Shown here in pieces: positions 26,625 through 35,695 of a DNA stretch of 64,000 bases. The stretch covers positions 744,001 to 808,000 of the forward strand of contig NZ_CP021080.1 in NCBI RefSeq assembly GCF_000802245.2. The letters are read 5' to 3'. The DNA is from Streptomyces pluripotens (lineage in GTDB: Bacteria; Actinomycetota; Actinomycetes; Streptomycetales; Streptomycetaceae). The notes under the pieces are model-generated. The model made no database searches. It worked only from the letters and a program-made list of their open reading frames with translations, and was not told the origin of the DNA. The first letter of the stretch is position 1; each line of letters opens with the position of its first letter. Made by a program: the position numbers and the translations under genes.

Positions 26625-29270
26625 TCAGCCCTTCACGGCAGGGGCGTGGTGCAGGACCTCGGCGAGCCACTCGGCGAAGGTCGGTGCCTTGAGGCACGCG
26701 CTGGGCGTGGCGTCGGTGTGGACAATGCTCCGGGCCCGGGCGGTGACGCGCAGGGCGAGCAGTGAGTGTCCGCCGAGGCTGAGGAAGTCGTCGTCGTCCC
26801 CGACTGCGTCGACGGAGAGGACCTCGCGCCACAGTTCCCGCAGCTGTTCCGTGATGCCGTCGGCGGGGGTGTCGGCGGCAGGCGCCGGGATGGCGGGCGG
26901 GGCCGGCAGTTGCAGCTTGGCGACTTTCCCGTTGGGGAGCCGGGGCAGGTTCTCGACGAAGACCACCTGGGACGGCTGCATGGCGGAGGGCAGATGCGCT
27001 GCCGCGTGCCGGCGGATCTCGCGGGCTGTCAGCAGGCCGGGCCCCTTGTGTGCCTCACGTACACGGGCGGCGGGGGGTGTCCCGTGGGTCTCGCGGGTGG
27101 CGTACACGTAGGTGACGTCGGCGGTGGTGTCGACGTTCCAGTCGTCGATCTCGTACAGGCTGAACCCGGCGTTGGTGAGGATCTTCCGAATGTCCGGGCC
27201 GACGGTGCTGGCGCGCTCGACCTCCAGGCATACCTGGCGTACCCGGGGCCAGTGCTCAGGTCGCAGACCGCGCAGCACGTCCAGTTCGGCGCCCTCGGTG
27301 TTGATCTTCAGGAGGTCTACGGCGTCGAGTTCGAAACGGTCGAAGATCGTGGACAGGTCGGTGGTGGGTACCTGGTGCCTGGCGGCGGCCAGACGGCGTT
27401 CGGTGTCCTGGCGCAGCTGGGCGAGTTCGGTCTCGTTCGCCGTGCCGGTGCCCCCGGCACCGGCGGTGCGGTAGTGCGACTGCACGAGCTCCGCGGCCGC
27501 CGCCTCACGGTCTGGTCCCAGTCCGGAGAGGTAGCTGAGCTGCGGAAACGAGGTGAGGGTCGCGGTTCCGGACCGGTCGGTGACCGCCATCGGGACGAGG
27601 TCGGCCGAGACCCCGTTCAGCTTCAGGTTCGCCGTTAGGTAGGGAAGCGTGTCGGGGTTCGGCTCGACGGCGACGACGCGGACACCGTCGGCCTGGCGTG
27701 CTGCCCACAGGGAGAACAGGCCGATGTTGGCTCCGACGTCCACGATGACCGCGTCCGTGCTGATCCGCAGGCCGAAGCGGGCGTACTCGTCCTCTTCGAA
27801 GATCTGCCGGTACAGGAACAGCGCTTCATCCGGAGACGGCGTGGCCACGGCCAGGCCGTTGGGCAGTTCGGTGCGGCTGAGGCCGCCGACGAGGGGCGAG
27901 TGGACGGGCTTGGCGGCCACGTAGGCGACCAGGCGTACGCCGTCGCTGCCGTCGGGCAGGCCCACGACGGCAGCATCGTGGACCAACGGGTGGCGCCGGA
28001 TGACCGTGCCGACTTCCTCGGGCTCGACCCGGACGCCACGAACCTTGACCTGGTCGTCGATGCGGCCGCGGAACTCCAGGTAGCCGGCGTCCGCCTGTCT
28101 GACCCTGTCGCCGGTGCGGTACATCAGCGTCCCGTTGGAGGCGAACGGGTCGGGCCGGAACCGTTCGGCGGTCAGAGCGTCGTCATCGAGGTAGCCCCCG
28201 CCCACGCCGATACCGGAGATCCACAGTTCACCGGTCTCCCCCGCGGGCACCGGAGCCAGGTCCTCGCCGAGGATGTGGCACGCGACGTTGCCGATCGGCC
28301 GGCCGACGGGCGCGATGTCCCCGTCGTAGGGCTCGCTGCAGTCCCAGTAGGTGGCGTTGACCGAGGTCTCGGTGGGCCCGTACCCGTTGTACAGCTCGGC
28401 GGGCAGCAGGCTGCGGAACCGCCGCACGAGCGTCATGTCCAGTGCCTCGCCACCGCAGAAGACGCGGCGCAGCGAGGTGCAGTACGCGAGTTCGTCCTCG
28501 TCGAGGACGTACCGCAGTACGGAGGGCACGAAATGGGCTGTGGTGACCTCGGCCTCCTGGATGAGGCGGACGATGCCGAGGCTGTCGAACTGCAGTCCCG
28601 GCGGGGCGATGACCAGGGTGCCGCCGGCGATCAGCGGAGAGAAGATCTCGTGGATCGCGGCGTCGAAGGCGTGGGATGCCTTGTGCAGGACACGGTCGTC
28701 CTGCGCCATGCGGTAGTGCTGGTGGCCCCACTCCAGGCGGTTGCACAGCCCGGCGTGGTGGAGCCGCACGCCCTTGGGACGGCCGGTGGAGCCGGAGGTG
28801 AAAAGGATCACCGCGGTCTGCTCCCGCGCGGGCCGCTCGCGCCAGGTGGCGGCAGCAAGGCTTTCCGCGTCACCGGGACGGCACTGGGTTTCCACAGCCA
28901 GCCACGCCGCGGGGCCGAGCGCGGCAGGGTGGTTGTCGTCCTCGCGGAGGATCACCCGCGGTTTGGCCGCCGCGATGACCTGCACGAGGCGGTCGGCGGG
29001 GAATTCGGGGTCCATGGGAACGGCGACGGCACCGATGGTCATGACGGCGATGAGCGCGCTCACATAGCCGGCGGAACGCGGCAGGTAGAGAGCGACGTGA
29101 TCGCCGGGCTCGACGCCGACGCTGCGCAGCTGGCGGGCGACCGCGGCGACCTGGTCCCACAGGTCGCGGTACGAGAGCTCACCGTCGGCGCTGAGGACGG
29201 CAGGGGTGCCTTCAGGTACGGCGTCGGCAGCACGCAGGAGGTCGGGAACGTAGATCGGCTGCATCGTCAT
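26625..29270 (-). CDS. NRPS A-domain interrupted by FkbM methyltransferase, then T (A-MT-T)
   Basis: 881 aa. The A domain has [11 protein letters not shown] (about 157-167), FDAAIHE (202) and MYRTGDR (383). After the A8 region (VRGVRVEPEEV, 410-420) and LVAYVAA (447-453) an FkbM-type SAM methyltransferase is inserted: IVDVGANIGLFSLWA (509-523), VVAVEPN, and DLLKINTEGAELDVL (652-666). The A domain then resumes with LPRLPNGKVAKL (A10, 776-787), and a T domain follows (GGHSLLAL, 833). Specificity residues read D-A-H-H-F-G-G-V-N; I cannot name the amino acid. The ATG at 29270 overlaps the methyltransferase gene stop as ATGA; upstream frame is only antisense shadow. FkbM domains usually O-methylate, so O-methylation of a side chain on the carrier is the likeliest job. 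Confidence 0.93.
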   Translation of the reverse strand: MTMQPIYVPDLLRAADAVPEGTPAVLSADGELSYRDLWDQVAAVARQLRSVGVEPGDHVALYLPRSAGYVSALIAVMTIGAVAVPMDPEFPADRLVQVIAAAKPRVILREDDNHPAALGPAAWLAVETQCRPGDAESLAAATWRERPAREQTAVILFTSGSTGRPKGVRLHHAGLCNRLEWGHQHYRMAQDDRVLHKASHAFDAAIHEIFSPLIAGGTLVIAPPGLQFDSLGIVRLIQEAEVTTAHFVPSVLRYVLDEDELAYCTSLRRVFCGGEALDMTLVRRFRSLLPAELYNGYGPTETSVNATYWDCSEPYDGDIAPVGRPIGNVACHILGEDLAPVPAGETGELWISGIGVGGGYLDDDALTAERFRPDPFASNGTLMYRTGDRVRQADAGYLEFRGRIDDQVKVRGVRVEPEEVGTVIRRHPLVHDAAVVGLPDGSDGVRLVAYVAAKPVHSPLVGGLSRTELPNGLAVATPSPDEALFLYRQIFEEDEYARFGLRISTDAVIVDVGANIGLFSLWAARQADGVRVVAVEPNPDTLPYLTANLKLNGVSADLVPMAVTDRSGTATLTSFPQLSYLSGLGPDREAAAAELVQSHYRTAGAGGTGTANETELAQLRQDTERRLAAARHQVPTTDLSTIFDRFELDAVDLLKINTEGAELDVLRGLRPEHWPRVRQVCLEVERASTVGPDIRKILTNAGFSLYEIDDWNVDTTADVTYVYATRETHGTPPAARVREAHKGPGLLTAREIRRHAAAHLPSAMQPSQVVFVENLPRLPNGKVAKLQLPAPPAIPAPAADTPADGITEQLRELWREVLSVDAVGDDDDFLSLGGHSLLALRVTARARSIVHTDATPSACLKAPTFAEWLAEVLHHAPAVKG

Positions 29271-30313
29271 GCTCGTTTCTCGGCCACGGCAACGACCGCC
29301 ATGCGGGGGACTTCGGCGAACCAGCGGTCGGCGGCCTCGCGCAGGACCGGCTGGAGAGGCGCCCCGGGCTGGACGTCCGGCAGCCCGGACACATAGCGGG
29401 TGTGATCGAAGAACTCTTCGATGAAGGTCCACGATGCGGCGGTGTCGCGGTGCGCGGCGAACACACGCTGCACGCCGTACATGTCGGCGATGTACTGGCA
29501 CATACGGGCGGCGGCCGTCTCGCGGTCCTCTGCCTCGACGATGAGGGGGTCGTACACGTCCACGATGGTGGCCGTGACGGGCAACCCGTCGAAGAGCGCG
29601 GCCAGTTCGGCACGGCAGAAGTGGGCGTAGTCGTGGCCGGCCGCCGAGTACGGATGAACGACCTCGGTGAAGAACCTGGCCATTGGGCTGGTCGTATCGA
29701 AGTCGTGAAGGACGACTCTCCCACCGGGCTTGACCACGCGCACCGCTTCGCTGGCGGCTTGCGGGCGGTCAGCGGGAGCGATGTGGTGCGTGCCGTACGC
29801 CAGGAGAGCCGCGTCGACCGAGCAGTCCCTGAGCACCAGGGCGTCCGCGGACTGGCGCACTGCGGGCAGGCCCAGGGCGAGTGCCCGCGCCACCATCTCG
29901 CCAGAGATGTCGCCGGTGATGATGGAGAGCTTGGCCAGGCGGCTGTCGGCGCGGTCGGCAACCGCGCGCGCGATGGTGCCGTCGCCCCCGAGAACGTCCA
30001 GGAGCGTCACGTCGCCCGGCGAGTCGGAACGGGTGGCCAGCCGCAGTAGGTGCCGGGCCCCGGTCCAGCGTACGGAAGCATCCCGCTGTGCCCGGCGGTA
30101 GGAGTCGCCGCGGCCGGTCTCATCGGAGTCGAACTCGTTCGTGACCGACACCAGCGCTGACAGCAGGCGGGGCGATCGTGCCCGCGCGGGGTCGATCAGC
30201 TCGTGCAGGCCCGGGTGCTCGGCGGCGGCGTGCGCCAGGTACGCATCGAGCGAGACGGACGGCAAATACCCGGCGCCCGAGGGCACGGAGGTATCCGTGG
30301 ATGGATTTGACAC
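29267..30313 (-). CDS. SAM-dependent methyltransferase
   Basis: A 348-aa class I methyltransferase. The SAM loop reads TLLDVLGGDGTIARAVA (about 104-120), followed by IITGDISGEMV as the acidic strand end and PGGRVVLHDFD as motif III region. An N-terminal helical stretch precedes it, as in small-molecule methyltransferases. The GTG start at 30313 has GGGGGAG about 10 bases upstream. Second gene of the cluster operon (98 bp after MbtH) and coupled to the A-FkbM-T gene by ATGA. It gives the cluster a second methylation activity separate from the embedded FkbM domain; the target is unknown. Confidence 0.85.
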   Translation of the reverse strand: MSNPSTDTSVPSGAGYLPSVSLDAYLAHAAAEHPGLHELIDPARARSPRLLSALVSVTNEFDSDETGRGDSYRRAQRDASVRWTGARHLLRLATRSDSPGDVTLLDVLGGDGTIARAVADRADSRLAKLSIITGDISGEMVARALALGLPAVRQSADALVLRDCSVDAALLAYGTHHIAPADRPQAASEAVRVVKPGGRVVLHDFDTTSPMARFFTEVVHPYSAAGHDYAHFCRAELAALFDGLPVTATIVDVYDPLIVEAEDRETAAARMCQYIADMYGVQRVFAAHRDTAASWTFIEEFFDHTRYVSGLPDVQPGAPLQPVLREAADRWFAEVPRMAVVAVAEKRA

Positions 30314-30410
30314 TGGAACTGGCTCCCCCGCTTTTGGCTGCCAGGACTATGAAGGAGAAGCCGTGCACCAGGCCGCGCTGCGTGGCGCCTGGAGACGGCG
30401 GTGTGAAGCG

Positions 30411-30623
30411 TCAGTGTGGCGGTGCTTCGATGAGCCCGGACGGACGCATATCGGTCCAATGGGACTCGACATAATCCAGACACTCCTGCCGGGCGCCCCG
30501 GCTCACTTCCGCCCACCCGCCCGGAACAGGCGTCTCGGCGGGCCAGAGGGAGTGCTGATTCTCATGATTGACAAGTACGAGGAATGCCCCCGGCTGGCCG
30601 TCGTCAAACGGATTGGTGAACAC
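30411..30623 (-). CDS. MbtH-like protein
   Basis: A 70-aa MbtH homologue, the small chaperone/activator that binds NRPS adenylation domains. The hallmark sequence is present: TNPFDDGQPGAFLVLVNHENQHSLWP, then GGWAEVSRGARQECLDYVESHWTDMRP, with the conserved Trp, Ser and Glu residues. The GTG at 30623 is chosen because it gives the standard V-F-T-N-P-F-D N-terminus and follows GAAGGGG; a longer frame reaches 30698 but adds unrelated residues. It is the first gene of the minus-strand operon, ahead of four proteins or domains that may need it. Confidence 0.95.
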   Translation of the reverse strand: MFTNPFDDGQPGAFLVLVNHENQHSLWPAETPVPGGWAEVSRGARQECLDYVESHWTDMRPSGLIEAPPH

Positions 30624-30764
30624 CTGGCCCCTTCTCACTCGACATACCGGTTCCCTCGGATGGCGAGGCCACGACGCCGAGTTTTCAGCGATATGCAACC
30701 TGGCCCATCTCGCCCAGCGACCTGCGCTTGGCAGATATTAGATGCTGCACAATTCAACGGCGCA

Positions 30765-30785
30765 TGATCAATGTGACATGGATCA
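30765..30785. promoter_or_regulatory. Dyad in the divergent cluster promoter region
   Basis: TGATC and GATCA flank an 11-base centre that itself contains CATG/ATG dyads. It lies about 140 bp before MbtH and 290 bp before the divergent C*-A-T gene, in a 449-bp region clearly richer in A+T than the genes. A regulator-binding site is plausible, but no regulator gene was recognised in the cluster. Confidence 0.35.
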
Positions 30786-30938
30786 CGATAGGCCGCTGGC
30801 GTTCGGTTTTAGACACCATTCCAGGCCGCGCCGATCCGGTTCCGGGTTCGTTCCGCCCTCCATTGAGGCTTTTTGGAGGCTAAGTCGTACAGGCATGCCG
30901 CAATCTACGGACAGCCGAGTGTGACGCAAAATAATCTG

Positions 30939-30968
30939 TTGACACCCCACGTAGTGCGCAGAGATGAT
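30939..30968 (+). promoter_or_regulatory. Sigma-70-like promoter for the C*-A(Thr)-T gene
   Basis: A consensus TTGACA (30939-30944) is followed after 18 bases by GATGAT (30963-30968) on the plus strand, about 105 bp before the GTG at 31073. This is the best match to a housekeeping promoter in the intergenic region. The rest of 30624-31072 contains no supported gene. Confidence 0.5.
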
Positions 30969-31072
30969 CGCCGGGGTTCTCTATTTCTTCGAGGCGTTGC
31001 GGTGGCGTTTCTCTACACCGTCTCGCTGCAGTTCCGATTCAATGCTGCAGAGCCTTCCGATTCGCATATCTA

Positions 31073-34063
31073 GTGAAATTCCGGCTTATCTCGGGGGATT
31101 CAGCCGTGCTCTCTGGCACCACATCACCGCTTCCCGTGAACGAGAACGCGACGTCCGCGCACTGTCACGCATGGCACGTTCGACTACCAGAGGGCGCGAA
31201 CGGGCCCGATATCGGGAAGTCGGCCAGTGCGCTGATACGTGGCATTGCTGAACTGCACGACCCTCCACGCGCCTCCGCGCAGGGATTCTGGTGCGAGGAC
31301 GTCCCTCACACGTCCGATTCGCCGCTTGCCCGCCGCCGGCTCCATGCCGAACTGCACCGTGCGCTCGACCCAGGCACGTCCGGGTGCCCGCCGCTCCGTG
31401 CCGTGCTGCTGCGCTACGCCGACCGGGCCTGCGATCTCGTACTCGTCAGTCACCGCAGCGTTCTTGACGCAACCTCGCTTCGGGCAGCCGCGGAAGCCCT
31501 GGCGTGCGGGGATGGCCTGTCCCACGTCACCGCGGCCCGCCCCTCCTGGCCGGACGCGGTCAAGGAGAGCGACCGCGAAGAGCTCCAGAACGCCGCGTTC
31601 GGCACCAACCCCGCCTGGGGCGCGCCTGATCCCGGCGATGACGTGCCAGCCGGCCCGTCCGGCGACGTGCACGCGGCTCAACTCGACCACGTGGTCGAGG
31701 ACTCACAGGCCGCGCTCCTGGTGGCAACAGCAATCGTTCTCGGGCGATATGAGGATCAGGGAAGACCGGTGGTCGCCGCGCTGTCCGTGGATCCCGGCCG
31801 GCCCGACGACGTCCTGGGGGCCTTCGAGTTCGGCGCTCTCTTCTCCGGCGATCTCACCGGCACACAGCGAATCGGAGACCTGCTGGAACGCGCGCGACAG
31901 CTGCTCACTGAGCCTGCCCTGCGCTACCACAGTGGTCAGCGCGGGGCACCGGCTTCGCGAGCCTACGGGGGCGGCGTACTGGTGGGTGTCTTGCCGGAGG
32001 CTCCCGAAGGGTACCTTCCCTGCCAGACCGCGCCGTTTCCGGTCACCCTGGTTCCCCGACGTGATCCGGGCGGGATCCTGCGGCTCGAAGCACACCGTCA
32101 GCCAGACATGGTGGGCGACGCAGCGGCCCGGCGTTTCGCCGTCCAGGTCGCCCGCGTCCACGCCTGGATCTCCCGGCAGCCGGCAGACGCAGTCCCTGAC
32201 AATGCGGACCTCCTCGATACCGCAGAACGAGAAGCCGTCGCCGCACTCGGCCGGGCACGAACCGCGCTGCGGTGGCAGCCCGACAGAATCGACTCCGCCT
32301 TCGCCGAGCAGGCAGCACGCTCCCCCGAGGCGATCGCCATCACCCACGGCACGGACGAGCTCACCTACCATCAGCTCCACGCCCGGGCGGCACGGCTTGC
32401 GGCCGGGCTGCGGACGCAGGGCGTGACACCCGGAGACCACGTCGGCATCTGTCTTGAGCGGTCAGCCGACTTCATCGTCTGTCTGCTGGCCGTCCTGCTC
32501 GCCGACGCCGTCTACGTGCCCATGGACCCCGCCTATCCGGCCGCGCGTCTCGCCCAGACCATCGAGGACGCCGGACTCACCACCGTCATCACCGAGCTCA
32601 CCGAGATCGCCGGGGTATCGGCCAGCCTGCTAACACCCGACGCCCTTGACGCAACCGGAGCGACGACGCCCGGACCCCCGGCTCCGGAACGCGGGCCGGA
32701 ATCACCCGCCTACATCATCTACACCTCAGGCTCCACGGGCCGGCCCAAGGGCGTCGTCGTACCGCACCACAACGTCATCGCCCTCATGGACGCAACGCGG
32801 CGCGACTTCGGACTCACCAGCGACGACGTGTGGACGTTCTTCCACTCCGGTGCTTTCGACTTCTCCGTCTGGGAGATCTGGGGAGCCCTGTTGACCGGGG
32901 CCCGCGTGGTCGTCGTGCCCTACTGGGACTCCCGCTCCCCGGAGGAGTTCCACCGACTCCTCGTCCGGGAGCAGGTGAGCATCCTGAGCCAGACCCCGTC
33001 CGCCTTCGCCCAGCTGGCGGCCGCCGACCGGGAACAGAGCACGAAACTCCCGGTGCGGCTGGTCATCTTCGGAGGCGAGCCCCTGGACACTGCCAGCCTC
33101 AGCGGCTGGCTCGACCGCTACCCCGAGTCAGAGTGCCGGCTGGTCAACATGTTCGGCATCACCGAGACCACGGTGCACGTGACGGCACAGACCATCCGGC
33201 GCGACGAAGTGCTCAGCGGAACCAGGTCGGTGGGGCAGCCCCTTCCCGGATGGCACGTGTACGTCCTCGACCAGCACGGACGCATCCTTCCGCCCGGAGC
33301 ACCCGGAGAGATCTACGTCGGAGGCGTAGGAGTAGCACTCACGTACTGGAACCGACCTGAACTGACGGCCGAGCGTTTCGTCACCGACCCCTTCGCTGTC
33401 GGTCGGATGTACCGCAGTGGCGACCGAGGCCGACTCCTTCCCAACGGCCGGCTGGAGCACCTGGGACGGCTGGACAACCAGGTCAAGCTCCGCGGGTTCC
33501 GAATCGAGCTGGACGAGATCCGCAACGTCCTGCTCGAAGCCCCCGGGGTCACCTCCTGCGCCGTGGTCCTCGGTGGTGACCAGGACGGCGGCGCCGCTCG
33601 CACACGCATCGACGCCTACGTGGTCCTGGCCCCCGCCGCAAACGGTGACGTTGAGCCTGTGCGCCAACGCGCGGCCGGACTTCTCCCGGCGTTCATGGTG
33701 CCCACTACCGTCACTGCACTCGACTCGCTGCCCCTGACCGTCAATGGCAAACTCGACACCCGCCGCCTCCCGCCCCCAGTGATAGAAACCCGCACTGCCA
33801 CCGATGACAGGCAGGCATCTGGTCTGGCAGCCCGTCTAGTGGCCCTCTGGCAGGACATTCTGGGGGTCCCCGTCGGGCTTGACGAGAACTTCTTCGAACT
33901 GGGCGGAAATTCCCTGTCCGCAGTACAACTCGCCGCGGAGGCCCGCAACCGAGACATTCCCGTTCTACCGTTGCGTGCCCTCTACAGCAACCCTACGGTG
34001 CGTTCACTCGCGGCCATCCTCGACCAGAGCGGTGTACAGAGTCAGAGCCGCACTCGAAGGTGA
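31073..34063 (+). CDS. NRPS protein with degenerate C domain, threonine-type A and T (C*-A-T)
   Basis: 996 aa, transcribed away from the rest of the cluster. Residues 1 to about 385 look like a shortened C domain in which the catalytic HHxxxDG reads SHRSVLDATS (126-135), so it is probably inactive. The A domain (about 405-900) has [10 protein letters not shown] (551-560), FDFSVWE (595) and FGITETTVH. Specificity residues D-F-W-S-I-G-M-V-H are the threonine pattern. The T domain near the end has GGNSLSAV. The GTG start at 31073 lacks a clear ribosome site, and no later ATG exists in the first 170 residues. It may load Thr for the naked T1 of the main synthetase or present Thr-S-T for modification; both are inference. 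Confidence 0.92.
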   Translation: MKFRLISGDSAVLSGTTSPLPVNENATSAHCHAWHVRLPEGANGPDIGKSASALIRGIAELHDPPRASAQGFWCEDVPHTSDSPLARRRLHAELHRALDPGTSGCPPLRAVLLRYADRACDLVLVSHRSVLDATSLRAAAEALACGDGLSHVTAARPSWPDAVKESDREELQNAAFGTNPAWGAPDPGDDVPAGPSGDVHAAQLDHVVEDSQAALLVATAIVLGRYEDQGRPVVAALSVDPGRPDDVLGAFEFGALFSGDLTGTQRIGDLLERARQLLTEPALRYHSGQRGAPASRAYGGGVLVGVLPEAPEGYLPCQTAPFPVTLVPRRDPGGILRLEAHRQPDMVGDAAARRFAVQVARVHAWISRQPADAVPDNADLLDTAEREAVAALGRARTALRWQPDRIDSAFAEQAARSPEAIAITHGTDELTYHQLHARAARLAAGLRTQGVTPGDHVGICLERSADFIVCLLAVLLADAVYVPMDPAYPAARLAQTIEDAGLTTVITELTEIAGVSASLLTPDALDATGATTPGPPAPERGPESPAYIIYTSGSTGRPKGVVVPHHNVIALMDATRRDFGLTSDDVWTFFHSGAFDFSVWEIWGALLTGARVVVVPYWDSRSPEEFHRLLVREQVSILSQTPSAFAQLAAADREQSTKLPVRLVIFGGEPLDTASLSGWLDRYPESECRLVNMFGITETTVHVTAQTIRRDEVLSGTRSVGQPLPGWHVYVLDQHGRILPPGAPGEIYVGGVGVALTYWNRPELTAERFVTDPFAVGRMYRSGDRGRLLPNGRLEHLGRLDNQVKLRGFRIELDEIRNVLLEAPGVTSCAVVLGGDQDGGAARTRIDAYVVLAPAANGDVEPVRQRAAGLLPAFMVPTTVTALDSLPLTVNGKLDTRRLPPPVIETRTATDDRQASGLAARLVALWQDILGVPVGLDENFFELGGNSLSAVQLAAEARNRDIPVLPLRALYSNPTVRSLAAILDQSGVQSQSRTRR

Positions 34064-34218
34064 TGGCCGCACCTGTGTGACCGCTGCGGAGCAATCGTCA
34101 AGACCTGCGGATCAGGTGCGAAGCGCCGCTCATGCGGTCTGGTTGATCGTGTTCCGGGCTGGCGGTGGTCGATCCCCCTGGCGTGTGATACCTGTCTTCT
34201 GTCGGGTCGAAGGGACCA

Positions 34219-34821
34219 TTGTCCTGCCATAATCGGCATAAGGGAAAGATCTACGAGCGGACAGACGACAGACTGCGTTCCTTCATCGAGACGCAGCACA
34301 TCTTCTTCACCGCAACGGCGCCACTGGATGGCAGCGGTATCGTCAATGTTTCTCCCAAGGGCTTGAACGGCTCGTTCGCCGTGCTTGACGAACTCACCGT
34401 GGCTTACCTTGACTTCGCCGGCAGCAAGGCTGAAACGATCGCCCATCTGCGCGAGAACGGCCGTATCACCCTGATGCGGTGCGCCTTCGACGGTCCGCCC
34501 AACATCGTGCGCGTGCATGGCCGCGGAGAGCCGGTCTTCCACCACGATGCGCGTTGGGCGGAGCTGATGGGGTACTTCCCGGACATCGACGCGACCCTGC
34601 ACGGCCTACGCGCGATCATTGTCATGACCGCTGAGAAGATCCGCGACGCTTGCGGGTACGCGGTCCCGTTCATGGCCTATGACGAGGACCGCCCCGCTGC
34701 ACGCGTCGCGCGCGAGTCCGATGAGCCGCTCGACGTTTACTTCCAGAATAAGGAGTACATCGCAACCAGTATGGACGGCCTGCCGGGGTTGCCGCTGCCG
34801 TTGCCACCGCTTCCGCACTGA
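34219..34821 (+). CDS. Pyridoxamine 5'-phosphate oxidase family protein
   Basis: A 200-aa FMN-binding split-barrel protein, recognised from GKIYERTDDRLRSFIETQHIFFTATAPL at the N-terminus, NVSPKGLNGSFAVLD and ARITLMRCAF-like strands. Homologues of this branch usually start with Met just before GKIYER. Here that position is Lys (AAG), and the only initiators upstream in frame are non-ATG codons such as TTG 34219, so the real start, or a lesion at the start, is uncertain. Lies about 155 bp after the NRPS gene and is probably not part of the cluster. Likely a flavin- or F420-linked oxidoreductase of unknown substrate. Confidence 0.75.
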   Translation: MSCHNRHKGKIYERTDDRLRSFIETQHIFFTATAPLDGSGIVNVSPKGLNGSFAVLDELTVAYLDFAGSKAETIAHLRENGRITLMRCAFDGPPNIVRVHGRGEPVFHHDARWAELMGYFPDIDATLHGLRAIIVMTAEKIRDACGYAVPFMAYDEDRPAARVARESDEPLDVYFQNKEYIATSMDGLPGLPLPLPPLPH

Positions 34822-35182
34822 GTAGGCCAGCCGCTGAGGCGGACCTCACGGTGGATCTGTTCGGGGGAAGTCATGCCACCAGAGTCTCCTCCCGTCCGGA
34901 CCCGTACGGGTTTCCGTGTTCCGCATCGTGCAGCTACGTCCGGCTAAGGTGCTCCCTTCCCGATGGAGGCCTGCCACGCTGTAGCGGGTGGCAGCGGCAT
35001 CCTTGAGCACCACCTCAGGCTGCCGGCGTGCGGCGGTACCCCGCTCCCAGCCGGCCGGCAGCCGGGCTCGCGGCCTCGGTACCGCCAGAGGCAAAGGATC
35101 TGGGTGCCCGCCTGAACGGCCACCGTCCCCTGGACGTACCCCATGGCGGATCACGACACGTTCCGCGAAAGGAAACCCCCAC
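34822..35182. other. Intergenic, no gene seen
   Basis: Between the PPOX-fold gene and the Rieske lipoprotein I find no frame with family resemblance; open frames here are antisense artefacts of GC-rich DNA. It presumably holds the Rieske gene promoter. Confidence 0.4.
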
Positions 35183-35689
35183 ATGACCTGCGCATCGCCC
35201 CAACCCGCGGCGGGACCGGCCCGCCGTACCGTCATGGCGGCAGCCGGAGCGGCGGGGCTCGCCGCCGCACTGACCGCCTGCGGTTCAAGCGACGCCTCCT
35301 CCAACGCCATGGACTCCGGATCCGCTCCCTCCGGCACGACAGGTTCCGCGGGAACTACCGGGGCCAAGGGTTCCGCGCAGGACGGCGGTTCCCCGGCCGG
35401 GGGCACCACACTCGCCAAGACCTCGGACATCCCCGAAGGCGGCGGCAAGATATTCAAGGACCAGGGCGTCGTTGTCACACAGCCGTCGGCAGGCACGTAC
35501 AAGGCTTTCTCGTCCAAGTGCACCCACCAGGGATGCGCGGTGAGCAGTGTGGCGAACGGCGTGATCGTCTGCCCGTGCCACAACAGCCACTTCTCCGCCG
35601 AGGACGGCAGCGTGCGACAGGGGCCGGCGACCCGGGCGTTGCCCGCGGCGAAGATCACCGTCTCCGGGGACGACATCAAGCTCGCCTGA
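35183..35689 (+). CDS. Rieske [2Fe-2S] lipoprotein
   Basis: A 168-aa membrane-anchored iron-sulfur protein. Signal: RR near the start (ARRTVMAAAG, compatible with Tat export), a hydrophobic core and the lipobox L-T-A-C at about residues 30-33. A Ser/Gly/Thr-rich linker leads to the Rieske domain with CTHQGC (about 111-116) and CPCHNSHF (about 129-136), giving both Cys-x-His pairs and the disulfide Cys. The ATG at 35183 has GAAAGGAAA about 8 bases upstream. Similar small Rieske lipoproteins occur widely in Streptomyces; the redox partner is not known. Confidence 0.9.
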   Translation: MTCASPQPAAGPARRTVMAAAGAAGLAAALTACGSSDASSNAMDSGSAPSGTTGSAGTTGAKGSAQDGGSPAGGTTLAKTSDIPEGGGKIFKDQGVVVTQPSAGTYKAFSSKCTHQGCAVSSVANGVIVCPCHNSHFSAEDGSVRQGPATRALPAAKITVSGDDIKLA

Positions 35690-35695
35690 TCCGCT

